Positions 12,019-24,300 of a DNA stretch of 64,000 nucleotides are shown piece after piece. Both the position numbers and the translations under genes were made by a program. Under the pieces are notes generated by a model. It did no database searches. It was not told the origin of the DNA and saw nothing but the letters and a program-made list of their open reading frames with translations. Position 1 is the stretch's first letter, and each line of letters begins with the position of its first letter. The stretch covers positions 5,700,979 to 5,764,978 of the forward strand of contig JAPTYO010000022.1 of the NCBI GenBank assembly GCA_036873135.1. Reading direction: 5' to 3'. This DNA comes from Clarkia xantiana subsp. parviflora (taxonomy: Eukaryota > Streptophyta > Magnoliopsida > Myrtales > Onagraceae).

Positions 12019-14855
12019 TGTGCAACTCTAACATTATGCAATTCTGAACTATGTTTCTTGAAGTGTTTAATGAATGCTTTTAGCCAAACTCTTCGTTCAA
12101 GGCTAATGGTGGGAGAGTCGTTTTACCGACTACTTCTTTTTGTTTGTTTAACTCACCCAGAGACTTATTCATCTCAAGGGCTATGCATTTAAGCGTTCGC
12201 TTTGATGCCGTAGTTGATGTTCTTACTAGATTGTAGTAGCTTTGAAGCATACCTCTAACCACAATAGTCATCATTGAGTTATCTCCAAAGAATTACAAAC
12301 GAAAACTCAGCATTCATTTATTAAATCACTTCATTATTAAATTCGTACTTTGAAACGATGTGTTCCGTCTTTTGAGATACACGCGCGCGTGGCGCCTAAA
12401 ACCAGTTTATCCCGTGGTTTAAATCGTTTCGTTTCTAAAGTTAAATCAATTTAATCGGTTTTACATGCACATTATTTCGCAATATATCATTTAATAGAGT
12501 ACTAACAAGCATAAGGAGTTAAGTCGGTCTGCCTTTAAGAACTATGCGATCGATGGATTTATTAAGTTCAGTTTGATCTGACTGATATAACGGAGTATGT
12601 GAATCGTTTCGTCTTATTAAATTTTGGTTCTAACCCGTAGGTTTGAATTATCGTTTCGGATCGTTCCCTTTAAACGGAACGTTAAATTGATAAGCAAATT
12701 GTGCTTCTAATCGAGCAACAATTTCTTTATTCAATAACTCCAAATTTCAAAATAACCAAAATTTTAATAATTCAGACGAACAACGAACGATAAATGACAA
12801 TGGTAGGGTTCTTGATCTGAAAGTCTCATGTTTGATCCATACATATCTGAACTTTAAGTCATGTTGAACATCACATCTGATTAAATTCACTAGTGAATCA
12901 TATCAAATGTTTTGTGTTCAAATAAAGCGTTTCACGGCTTTATATACATGTCATACGAGGCGTGTTTTAGACACACTTTAATAACGGTGTTTGACCCACC
13001 GGATTATCGTATAAAACCTTTTACGGTCTAGTTCACTTCATGATATATGGATCACAATTGACTTCAGATGATCTCTTGTGGTGAGCTGAGAAGGTTGTTG
13101 CTTCACTGCCTTGGTTCCTTTGCTTAACTAGACTCAAGGTTATTGAATCATGTCAATGTAAGGCAACCTTATACATGTTTTCCATGTTGACCTTTCATTG
13201 CGAAGGTCTTGAACATATTTTTTCACCGGTATCCATGGACAAAGAAAAGAACATCACATTCAACCGAGATATAACATCCATCTAGCTTGACTAAGTCAAG
13301 ACGACAGTTCTAATTATATCACATTCAACCATGTTGTCCTCTCCGCTTTTCGGAATCGTAGCAGAGAGGAGTTCTATACATATTCCTTACGTTCATCATA
13401 ATTTATACCATCAAGATTGCAAGGTTCATAGAAGCGTACCGACTTAGCCATGAAAACTAATACATTGATTTTATGTAAGTTAAGAAGACAACCTTCAGTA
13501 AGATGGAATACGACGAATAGTGATCCTTCAATCACTAAACCAAACCAACCTTCAGTAAACCAAGGAAGGGGGTGTCGTGAAAGAATTCACACTATTGTCG
13601 TTTTCAATCTAATAGATCAGTCTTTTTAAAACAGTTATTTTATTGCAAATTACCGGAACGGGAATTTTCAAATAAGCATACCCGATCTTGGCTTTCCCAA
13701 GGCCCTTATGATTTTAAAAAATTATCCGATAATTTACGCATGCATATTTATAATTATACTACATCTAGCAAATCATCATACCATGCCATAAATATAGAAC
13801 ACAACATGCTTACGCGTCATGCGTCTAATGTTCATAGCATATATAATTCTACGTAAAGTAAATTATCACATGCGTTCTATCATGAACATCCTAGCATACG
13901 CGTCAAAACATGCAACATCCGCACACATCATGCATAATTGGCGACTGGAATTTTTGGTTTTATAAAACGTTTTGAAAATATTAGGGGCTGTTTTGCAATT
14001 CATGCTTACAATCAATCATGCAAATCTCTAGACATGGATTCTAGGCACTTTAAATCAGCATAGCATGTCTATCCTATTGCGCGAACAATATATTTAAATC
14101 CCAGAGCTCAATGCTCGCAATATAATATCCAGCTAGCTTGACTAAGTCAAGACGACAGTTCTAACTATATCAAAATATGTGATGTAGAAAGTAAACAATT
14201 GCAAATCAGCCCACTAATTTAGTCCAGTCCCAAAAACATGCAAGTCCGAGATCCATCCCCATAATCGAAACCAAGCATTAGGGTTTTGATTGAAACCGTG
14301 TATTAAAACACAAATCCTAAGAGCACTGTTTAGGTTAATTTTAAAGTTCGAAAATATTTTGGATTTAAAATTTTTACATCCTATTTTATTGAAAATTTTT
14401 AAAATTTCCGAAAATTTTAAAATGGTTCGGTCCAAATTTTAAAATTCGGTTCAATTCGGTCTGATTTTAAAAATTCCAGTTTGGTCCGAAACGGTTCAAT
14501 ACAATAAGACAGTGATTCGGTTTATCACTCAAAACCGGTTAGGTTAGGTTTAATTTAGTTACTACGGTCCTACCCGACCCGACTAGGTCGACCCGATTAA
14601 GAAAACCCGGATAGGTTTTATTCATTCCGGTTTAGCAATTAGACCGGCCCATAAACCCTAGGGTTCGGCCGAAATATGTCTTGTGGGCTAAGTAGGGTTT
14701 TAAAGTCCAATAAAAACTTAACTTAGCCACCAAGAAATATTAATTATTTAAAATAATTTCCAATATTGCTAATATATACATGTAATTCGGCTAAAATATA
14801 TATATATATATAAATATTGTCAAGATTTTATCACTAAGATGTAAATCAATTAACA

Positions 14856-14887
<32 letters not shown>

Positions 14888-15230
14888 ATTCGGCCAAATC
14901 ACTATATATATATAAATATTGTCAAAAATATATTTAGGGATTAAAATATGTAGACAATATATCTTATTAATTGTTTAATAGTAACTAAATCTATCAATAT
15001 ATATATTATCCCTATTTTAATCCACATATATTGATAGTTAATATCCTTTACAATATTATATTAGAACCTATCCTTATTTTTCACCTTATAGATATATAGT
15101 TACCGATTAATAAAATTTAAAAATGGAAACATATATATTAAAATATTTGTGCCGAAATGTTAATAACTTGGTGGCCAAGAAAATTAATTTTTTTACCTAA
15201 AATACCCCTAGGGTTTTCGGCACAAACATA
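12019..15230 (-). mobile_element. Noncoding Copia-2 3' region (unit 2)
   Basis: Near-identical copy of 6417-9610. It probably contains the Copia-2 3' LTR, since 13500-13972 matches the region beside the gag at 30667-31135. No gene is seen. Confidence 0.45.
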
Positions 15231-15336
15231 AAGAGTTGGAAAAGTTGTCAAATTTTAAGATCAAATACTATACGCAATCAAAATGTTATCACAGATACAT
15301 TCCATTTACAAACCATACGCAATCAAATTTCAATTA

Positions 15337-16873
15337 TCAAAATGTTATCACAGATACATTCCATTTACAAACCATACGCAATCCAAGCAGTTTTACATGC
15401 TTTTCGATTATTTCCCTGCGTAGTGGTTTGGATAATGGGTTCGCAATCGTGTTATCAGTGGAAAAGTATTCCAAAGTGATTATATTGTATTCTTCCATAG
15501 ATTTAGCATAAAAATATTTCACATCAATGTGTTTGGTCCTACTATGGTACTTCGAATTCTTTACTGCCGCAATGGCTGCCTGACTGTCAGAGAACACCTC
15601 CACAGGTTTACTCCTGACATCGCCATCAAGCAGTGCAATAAGAAGCCTTTTCAGCCAGACGGATTCCTGTGCGTTCTTGTAGAGGGCTACGAATTCCGAT
15701 TCCATCGTGGACAGCGCGACACAAGTTTGCTTCTTGCTCGTCAATGAAATGGCGGCATTAGCAAGGAGAAACACTCATCCTGTGGTGGACTTACGATCAT
15801 CCGGATCGCCACCATGGTCGGCATCACTGTAACCGGTCAATTCTAACTTCCCGCCCTCATAGCACAGTGCGTAGTCGGAAGTACCTTTCAGATAACGAAT
15901 TATTCGGTTTACATCCTTTAAATGATGATAGCCATGATCTGAGTGGAAACGTGCTACTAGGCCCACAGCGTAACAGATATCCGGACGGGTGCATTGCATG
16001 GGGTACATCAAACTACCGACCATGCTTAAATACTCTGCACCCTTCATCTGTTCTCGCTCTTCCAGGTTCTTGGGGCCGTCACGTTTTGACAGTGCGCACC
16101 CAAACACCACCGACATATCCACGGGATTTGGCATCCTGTAACCTGAATCTTTTCAACAGTTTTTTGGTATAAGCTTCTTGAGATAGACATAATTTCTGGG
16201 TAGCCCGATCACTTGCAATATTAATGTTCAAGATGTACGTGGCCTCTCCCATGTCTTTAATCTCAAATACAGATGCCAACCATGACTTTGACTTATTCAT
16301 AAAACTCACGTCGTTTGCGGCAATCAGTATGTCCTCCACGTATAAGGTTAAGATGACATACTTAGACCCGGATGTCTTATAATACACGCACGGATCCTCG
16401 TGAAGATTCACAAATCCGTTTCCTACAATTTCCTCGTGGAATATGCGGTACCATTGCTGAGACGATTGTTTAAGACCGTATATAGACCTTTGGAGTTTAC
16501 AAACTTTACGTTCATTACCGGGAGTAATGAAACCCTCTGGTTGCTCCATGCAGATCTCTTCCTCCAGGTTTTCGTGGAGGAATACATTCTTAAAATCCAT
16601 TTGATGCAGCTCGAGATCGAGACTTGCGACCAAGGCCAAAATGGCCTGGACCGTGGTGTAACGCCTAGTGGGTGAGTATGTTTCGTCAAAGTCCACTCCG
16701 TGTAGTTGGGTATATCCTTTCACAACAAGTCGAGCTTTGTACCGCTCGACCTTTCGATCAGGAGTGAATTTCAGTTTGAGAACCCACATTGCTCCTATGG
16801 CTCTGCGGTAAACAGGTAAATCAACCAAATACCAAACCAAATTGGCTTTCATTGATGAGATCTCTTCCTCCAT
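15337..16873 (-). pseudogene. pol: Copia-2 reverse transcriptase-RNase H, unit 2 copy
   Basis: RT runs from 16873 and covers the fingers and palm region, including the QMDFK and IYGLKQ blocks. The active-site box is YVED instead of YVDD. A 1-nt insertion near 16126 shifts the frame, and RNase H continues at 15775-16134 with the GYSDADHGGDPDD start. TGA at 15775-15777 replaces glycine, and the frame then runs to the KHVKLLGL end at 15337. It is continuous with the integrase part to its right. The changed RT box and the two breaks make it non-functional. Confidence 0.9.
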
Positions 16874-16906
16874 TGCATTCCTCCATTCCTTTGCTTGAGG
16901 TCCTTC

Positions 16907-18470
16907 CTACGCTTGTTGAACCGTTACTGGTTCGTCAACAGATGTTAGAGTGAGGATTTCTCTCCTCTCAATGGGATACTTCCTAGGAGAAGTTCTATGC
17001 CTTTGACTATGTCTAGGCTCGTTGACCCCATATTGACTTTGAACGGTACTCCCACTCGGAACAGTGCTTCTTATCGGAGCATCACTACTACTGGGAATAA
17101 GGGCAATGCTTGAACCTTCACTTACAACCTTCCTCTGACGACCTCTTGGTCTCGAGATCCTATCTCCGAGATGAATTCCTTGATCACTAGGACCTGGAAC
17201 CAAGTTAGTCGGATGACTCCCACTGGAAACAATGGGTAGTATCGGTGGTTGTGGTATCTGTCCGGCTACATGATTATCATGTTCAATTTGATTTGTCCCT
17301 GTAGCAATAGTGACTTGTGTGGTAGGGTTTGGTCCTCCCACTTGATTTACTATGAAAATGTTTCCATTATCATTTACCATGTCATTCACTTGAGCTGCCG
17401 GTTCAAATCTCCAACTCGAAGTAAGTGGGACCTGATCATCAATGTTGTCCTGCTCCATTTCAATCAATATTTCGTCTGTTTTAATCTCTCCGAGCGTTGG
17501 AAATTCGTCATCAAGGAAAGTTACGTCTCTGGATTCATGTTCGACAACGCCACCATTTTCTTGAGGTGACACGAATACGTAACCCTTAGAGTTCTCTGAA
17601 TACCCAATATAAATACTCTGTAGTCCTCTGGGTCCTAACTTGCCGAAACGGCTATCAGTTGTATGTGTAAAGGCCGTGCAACCCCAAGGTCGCAATCTGG
17701 TGAGATCTTATTCTCTTCCATGCCACAGCTCATATGGCGTTGTGTCTACCGCTTTGGTTGGGACAAGGTTTACTATGAGTGGAAGTCAATAGCATCACTC
17801 CAATAGGAGATAGGTAATTATGCCTGCGACATCATGGTTGTGACCATGTCTAGGAGTGTCCAATTATGACGTTCAGCCACACCATCCTGTTGTGGTGTGT
17901 AGGGGATTGTCGTTTGACGGGCTATACCCCTTTCTTTGCACAAATTATCAAACTCATTAGAGAGATATTCTCCACCTCTATCAGTGCGTAGGGTTTTCAC
18001 TTTTCGCTCCTGCTGATTCTCTATGAGGTTTAGAAAGTTTCTAAAGCAGTCTATTGCCTCAGATTTAGTGTAATCAAATGAGTAAACCCATAACGGGTGA
18101 AGTCGTCAATGAAAGTTACGAAGTATCGCTTTTCATTCCTAGCGGTTACACTCATTGGCCCACAGACGTCGGAGTGAATCAGCTGCAATGGATATTCGGC
18201 TCGTTGAGCTTCTCCGAATGGTTTGCGGGTGGACTTTCCTGCTAGACAATCATGGCAAGTGTGTTTAGTCACACTGCTGGTACCAGGCAAAAGCTCTCTT
18301 TGGGCTAATGAATGGACCCTATCATAGCTTATATGTTCCAGCCTCGTAGGCCATCCGACCGCGTCAGTCTCTGCTTCCCTGGAGAATAATGCATACATTC
18401 TATCTAAATCCATACTTCCATTTAAATTCATGATAAAGAGACCATAAGAGGAATAAACATGCCCAAACAA
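16907..18470 (-). pseudogene. pol: Copia-2 integrase, broken
   Basis: The integrase inserts element DNA into the genome. 18051-18470 carries the zinc-binding GAG-pre-integrase part (HISYDRVH, then CHDC) and the first core aspartate in the LIHSDVCGP block. 17818-18000 carries the second aspartate (TDRGGEY) and the glutamate (QQDGVAERHN), so the DDE residues are all present. 16907-17695 is the C-terminal part and the acidic linker to RT. Short frame breaks separate the three pieces (17696-17817 and 18001-18050). Confidence 0.88.
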
Positions 18471-18484
18471 GACATTGCCTTTAT

Positions 18485-18959
18485 TTATGCGGACAAAGTT
18501 CTTCTCAAATGAATAATGTAATTATTATTCATAAGAGTGGAAACAGAAACAATATTTCTACGGGTTCTAGGAGCAAAAAGGACATTTTCAAGTAGTATGG
18601 TCATGCCATTGTTCATAGAAAACTTACAGTTCCCTACTCCCATGACTTCAACTTGTGAGTTGTCGCCAATGTATATCCTCTTAGAATCCTTTGGCAATCG
18701 TCTAAACTTGGCGAACAGTCCTTTGTCGTTGGCTATGGGGTCCCTCGCACCTGAGTAAAGAATCCAAGAAGGATTTGAGTCGGTTAACATGACGGTCGAG
18801 GAAACTAGAGCTTCCATTAGATAACCAACGTCCCATACCTTTTCATGATGCGACCTGATGGACCCTGAACCTTCGCCTATTCGGCGTGGACTGGAGTTCC
18901 CGCGGACTATCTCTCATTTTAGTCGGAGATTGCCTTATTTAGGATATGTCAACATTTTA
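18485..18959 (-). pseudogene. pol: Copia-2 protease and end of gag, broken
   Basis: The retropepsin-like region reads WILYSGARD where copia proteases have WILDSGA, so the catalytic aspartate is tyrosine. Downstream it keeps the NIVSVSTL block typical of the protease-integrase junction. 18818-18959 is the decayed gag C-terminus with several stops. It is cut at 18959 by Tat-1 and continues at 29937. Confidence 0.8.
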
Positions 18960-18964
18960 CTGTC
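18960..18964. repeat. Tat-1 target-site duplication (CTGTC)
   Basis: CTGTC before the Tat-1 5' LTR is repeated at 29932-29936 after the 3' LTR. Five bases is the usual size for LTR retrotransposon integration. Confidence 0.9.
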
Positions 18965-19280
18965 TGATGGGTTCGAGTACAGCCGTTAGGCCCCTTAACG
19001 GTGAAGAAGCGGTAAATAGGCCCGGTGGGCCCTAAACGAAGGCCAAGATGGCCCAGGCAAAGGGTCCCGACGAAGGGAATCCGAGGATGAGAGGTCCCGA
19101 CTGAGTCGGACCTGACCAGCGAGCTAAACGCTCCCGACAAAGTGCCTCTGAGTAGGCCCCGATGATGAATCCCTGAGAACAATAGGCCCTGTCACGACGA
19201 CGAGGGGCCCCAAGCGGTGACACAACGAGATAACTCTGGAGTCCCCGACGGGAGTCGGGACTCGTTATCAGAGGATAAGG

Positions 19281-19421
19281 CCGAGATACGCGGGGCGTGG
19301 CCGAGATACGCGTAACGTGGTTAAGATATACGGAGCGTGGCCTAGATACGCGGGGCGTGGCCGAGATAAGCGAGATCATGGCCTAGATAGGCGGGATCAC
19401 ACCCGAGATACGCGGGATACG
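19281..19421 (+). repeat. U3 array of 20-bp repeats
   Basis: About seven head-to-tail units close to CCGAGATACGCGGGGCGTGG, exactly 20 bp apart at 19281, 19301, 19321 and 19341, then drifting. The array lies 50-190 bp upstream of the TATA box, where LTR enhancers usually sit. All six Tat LTRs here carry it. Confidence 0.85.
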
Positions 19422-19470
19422 GGTTAACCACCCCCAACGGTTCACCAGGTAACTGAGGTATCTCTTCGCC

Positions 19471-19478
19471 TATAAAAG
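19471..19478 (+). promoter_or_regulatory. TATA box, Tat-1 5' LTR
   Basis: TATAAAAG in a conserved context. The equivalents are at 29724-29731, 34133-34140, 42411-42418, 50574-50581 and 53577-53584. Confidence 0.8.
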
Positions 19479-19680
19479 GGCAAGAGGTCACCTCAGATGA
19501 CTTACGTTGAAATACTTACTTGAGATTACTGCTTGCCAGTCCGTACGAGATATTCATTTAAGCATCGGAGAGGGATTCTAGGTCACCGCCAGGGTCTATC
19601 CCCTCTTGCAGGATTGCGTGGAGCGAAGGAGCTAGGATTGCCGTCAAAGTCCGTGCCGGAGTTCCACCGTGATCCAACAT

Positions 19681-19698
19681 TGGCGCCGTCTGTGGGAA
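19681..19698 (+). promoter_or_regulatory. Primer-binding site, Tat-1
   Basis: TGGCGCCGTCTGTGGGAA starts one base after the LTR. Its TGGCGCC start suits pairing with a tRNA 3' end. I do not assign the tRNA. The same site is at 34345 and 42623. Confidence 0.75.
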
Positions 19699-19715
19699 TC
19701 AAACAAAAAGCTGAT

Positions 19716-21330
19716 ATGCCTTCTACTCGATCGATGGCGGCTGGCAAGCAAAGAAGACAGGGACAATCTGGTGGTTCCCGTCACCCCGCTGCAACAACGC
19801 TGAATTCGCTACCAGAACAGGAGGAAAACCAGAACCATCCCGCTGCTGAACTCTCCCAGACAGGGGGGCATAACGAAGGTCCCGAAGAGATTGCCGCTCA
19901 GCACCAGGGCAACATGGAGCAGGAGGCTCCCCCAGCTACGGACCTGACAAGAGCCGTGGCAGAAGCCATGCCCATGTTTTTGGCATCTGTGGAGGCTCTC
20001 TTAGATCGGAGGGAGGCCGCGAGGAGGCAGGAGGAGATGCCCCCATCAGAAGAAGCGGCCCCACCAGCAGAGGTTCGGAACGTACAGGAGGCTCCGCCCC
20101 GGGGCCAGGACAGAAGTAGGGTGTCCGTTCAGCCAGAGAGGTTCGTGGTTGATGGACCAGGGCCAGTACAGCACAGGACCATTCCCCTGAATGGTCCCAT
20201 CATCCCCGATCAGGTGGTAAAGATCGTGAACATCTGCATGGGAGAGCAGAAGCCGCTGGTATCGGAGCTGAGGGATCGATCTACTCATCCCTTCGTTCCT
20301 CGACTCATAGACACCCTAGCCCCGCCAGGGCTAGGTATCCCCACAATAAAGGAATACGATGGCGAGGGGGATCCAGTTCGACATGTCCAGAAGCACCTCA
20401 TGGCGTGTCTGGGAAGATCCCCGAATGAAGACATAGTGTGTACGCTGTTCCCGAACACACTTGGAGAAAGAGCCCTGACTTGGTTCTTTAGTCTGCCCCC
20501 AGGCTGCATCACTTGCTGGGCAGATATGCACGACCGGTTCATTCAACAGTACCAGGGTCGTAGACGTTTGCTGAAGAGTGTGAGGTCCCTGACCCAGGTG
20601 GTACAAAGGCCCGACGAATCACTGGCACACTATTACCAGCGGTACACTGCCAGTGTGGCGGAGATTGACGAGGAAATCTCGGAGGGCGAAACCATCCGTA
20701 CATTTATTCGGAACCTAACGGCCCCCTACGGTTCCGACCTAATGCACAGTGTAGCTGAAAAAGCTGTGTGGAATATGGAGGCACTACAGAAGAGGGTGAA
20801 ACGACAAATCGATGTCCAGGAGTCAAAGATAGCCGCGGGTGAGTTGGAGCCCCCAAAGTCGAACAAAGGGAAGCAGTCGGTTAAACCTTTCGACGATCGT
20901 AAGTCGAAGGGTAAACCCGAAAGTAGTCGGAATCGAGGCCGCCCTGATCGGAGGGACGATAGGCGTTCTTCTAGGAAGGATAAGCGGGAGGAGCTCGACA
21001 TTCCTCTAAACTGCTCCATGGCGGAGGTACTGACGGTCATGGAATGACAAGGTATCTCCAGGTACCCCCCAAAGAAGGATGGAGAATTTTTGGGATCTCG
21101 CACGGATCGCTACTTCCGATTTCACCGCGCAAATGGTCACGACACCAACCATTGTCGGGAGCTGAAGAAGGAGATCAAAAAGCTGATCCAGAAGGGGAAG
21201 CTCAAGGAGTTCGTCGGGGATAAGCGGTGTCGATCCCGCTCTCGGTCCCGATCGCGGTCCCGTTCCCGATCCCGCGATCGGTCCCCAAAGAAGAAGAGAA
21301 CCGACCCAGAATCATCCGGTGCTCGTAAGG
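19716..21330 (+). pseudogene. gag: Tat-1 gag
   Basis: Gag forms the virus-like particle and binds element RNA. The start is the ATG at 19716, 37 bp after the LTR, shared by all three copies. The N-terminal third is Gln/Glu/Pro-rich, followed by the retrotransposon-gag fold region (about 20420-20780). A zinc knuckle of pattern CX2HX4HX4C lies at 21114-21155, but its first Cys is Phe here (Cys in Tat-2 and Tat-3). Then comes an Arg-Ser repeat (21231-21287) ending in a PKKKR basic run. TGA at 21045-21047 replaces CGA and cuts the protein at 443 residues. Downstream stays in the same frame as protease-RT, so gag and pol form a single frame in this family. Confidence 0.9.
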
Positions 21331-24300
21331 AGAGACGGGGCACTATCAATGTGATTCACGGATGGTTTGCTGCTGGAGGTGATACTTCATCCTCCCGAGA
21401 GGTTTATGCCTCTAGAATCCCTACAGCGGTGGTGCTGGGTAAGAGGTCCCGATCCTGGACCCTGAAGGAAGAAATGGTGATCTCCTTTTCGTCGGAGGAT
21501 CTCATAGGCGTGGAGACTCCGCACGACGACGCCTTGGTTGTAACCTTGGACGTAGACGGATTCGAAATGAAGCGAATTCTGATCGACGGGGGAAGCTCTT
21601 CCGATATTCTATTTATGGACGCGCTGGAGGCCATGGGAAAAACGAAGAAAGATCTGAAGGAAGCAAACTTCCCGATGGTCGGGTTCTCTGGTTCAACCTC
21701 CTATCCGCTAGGAGTAATTACCTTACCAGTGGAGTTTGGTAGTGGGTGGAAATCAGAAAGGAGGAACGTGGAGTTCGTGGTAGTTGATTCCGCAGGGACT
21801 TACAACGCGATTATCGGGAGAACCACCATCAACCCCCTGATGGCAGTTGCCTCGACAGTGCACCAGAAGATGAAGTTCCCGACCGACCACGGAGTCGGAG
21901 AGGTCAAGGGCGACCAGGTGGCTTCCCGAAAATGCTATGTTAACGCCACCCGGAGGAGGAGGCGAGAGGCCATGACTGTCCTCCAGACAGATACAGATCC
22001 TAGAGAGGAGTTTGGGCGTCCCGCCCCCGTAGAAGATCTAAAAGAAGTTGAGATCGACGGACCCCATAGGAAGGTGAAAATCGGGTCTGCTCTGACTGAG
22101 GAGACAGCCCAAAAATTGATTGAATTGCTGAAGGAGTTCAAGGAACTGTTTGCCTGGTCCCCGAGCGATATGCCAGGAATCAGTCCCGATGTGATCGTAC
22201 ACGAGCTGAAGATAGACCCCGCAATCAAGCCTATTACGCAGAAAAGGCGTCCGATGGGCACATATAAGAAGATCGCGATCCAGCAGGAAGTAGGCAGGTT
22301 GCTCGATGCTGGGTTTATTAAAGAGCTCCGATTCCAAACTTGGGTCGCTAATCCAGTGCTGGTGAAGAAGACTAACGGGAAATGGCGGATGTGTGTGGAT
22401 TTCCGCGACCTGAACAAGGCTTGCCCAAAGGACTGTTACCCACTCCCGAGAATCGACCAGTTGGTGGATGCCACGTCGGGACATGAGCTGTTGAGCTTCA
22501 TGGATGCGTACTCAGGCTACAACCAGATCAAGATGGTCAAGGAGGATGCTCCTCACACAGCATTCTATGCAGACAGTGACATCTATCACTACGATGTCAT
22601 GCCTTTCGGGTTGATCAATGCTGGGGCAACCTACCAGCGGATGGTTAATAAGCTGTTCGGAGATATGCTGGGTGAGACTATGGAGGCTTACGTGGATGAT
22701 ATGCTGGTAAAATCCCGACAAGCGGAGGATCATGTGCACAACCTAACCCTGGCGTTTGAGCGGATGAGGCTTCACCAGGTTCGTTTAAACCCGACGAAAT
22801 GCGCCTTCGGAGTCCATTCAGGGAAATTTTTGGGCTTCATGGTGAGCCAGAGAGGAATTGAAGTGAATCCCGAGAAGCTGAGGGCGATTGAGGAGATGCA
22901 GTCCCCGATAAACCATCGGGAGGTACAAGTGCTGAATGGCCGACTGGCTGCAATGAATCGTTTCCTGTCCAAAGCTAGCGACAGAGCAATGCCATTTTTC
23001 GAAGTCCTGAGGGCCAACAAGAAATTCGAGTGGACCCCCAAGTGTGAAGAGGCGTTCCAAGTACTAAAGCAGCAACTTCGCACCCTCTCGCCGTTGGCGA
23101 AACCGGTTCCAGGCGAGCCGCTCTATCTTTACTTGGCTGTTTCTGAATTTGCCATTAGCTCTGTGTTAGGAAAGATTGTCGAGGGTAATCAAGTCCCCGT
23201 CTATTATGTAAGCAAGGCGTTTGCCAAGTCTGAATTGAATTATCCTGCTTTTGAGAAGTACCTCTTTGCGTTGATTATTACTGCTCGGAAGCTAAGGCCT
23301 TATTTCCACGCACACGAGATCACTGTGCTGACGAACCAGCCTTTGAAGCATTTTTTGAACCGACCGGATGCGTCGGGAAGATTAGTGAAATGGGCAGTAG
23401 AGCTTAGTGAGTTTCGCATACACTTTGCTCCAAGAACGGCCATCAAAGGCCAGGCATTGGCAGATTTCATAGCAGAATCTACAGCCCCCGATCTAGAAGA
23501 AGCGGGCCCTGTAGAGGGGGCAACCATAGAGGTCCGGACAGAAGAACAACCAGAGAGGGTAGAAAATACCTGGGAAATGTACACGGATGGCTCCTCGAGT
23601 TCAGACGGATCAGGAGCAGGCTTTTTGTTGATACCACTAGGCGAAGGTGAACCGCTCCGATACGCCTTAGCTTTAACATTCAAGGCCACAAACAACGAAG
23701 CGGAATATGAAGCTCTTATCACGGGCCTAAAAATTGCTAAAGGCACTGGAGTTGATCATTTGAGAGTGAAGTGTGACGCAGCTTTAATCGTGAACCAGGT
23801 TCAAGGGCGATACGAAGCGAGAAGTCCGATAATGAAGAAATACTTACGCGAGGTACAAGCCCTGAAGGAGAGCTTTAAAAGCTTCGATATCGAGGCAATC
23901 CCGAGGGAGGAAAACGTAGAGGCAGACGCCTTGAGCAAATTTGCCCTGGGGGCACCCTTGGAGGAAAATCGGAAGGTGCACTTCTTGGAGAAGGTGATCT
24001 TATCGACCATCGACCCGACACAGGTGTGTGCCATTGAGGCAAAACCGGAGGAGGAGCCCATTTGGATGACCCCGATAGTCGCATATTTGACTACGGGGAC
24101 AGTCCCCGATGAAAAAGTAGCAGCCGACAGGATATGTCGGATCGCGGCCAATTATGTGATGCTGGATAATCAGCTATACAAGAAGGGCTGGTTCACAACT
24201 TCGTACTTGAAGTGTGTGGCAGAGCCCGACACAAATCGAATCCTGAAGGAGGTGCATGAAGGGGTCGCGGCTTGTCATGAAGAGGTCCGATCCATTATGA

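Larger units (their letters stand above)
11311..16918. repeat. Tandem duplication, unit 2 (5608 bp)
   Basis: Second copy of 5709-11310. It is 6 bp longer because of a TA-run expansion near 14865-14885. It is continuous with the rest of Copia-2 to the right, so this unit holds the original integrase side and unit 1 the original left flank. Confidence 0.9.
18965..19679 (+). mobile_element. Tat-1 5' LTR
   Basis: 715 bp from TGATGGG to CCAACA. It holds a 20-bp tandem array in U3 (19281-19421) and a TATA box at 19471-19478. The primer-binding site follows immediately. Confidence 0.93.

Noticed and set aside
19681..19698. tRNA gene at the TGGCGCC sites
   Set aside because: Only the complement of a tRNA 3' end is present. 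No tRNA gene was seen by eye anywhere in the window; a tRNAscan run would settle it.
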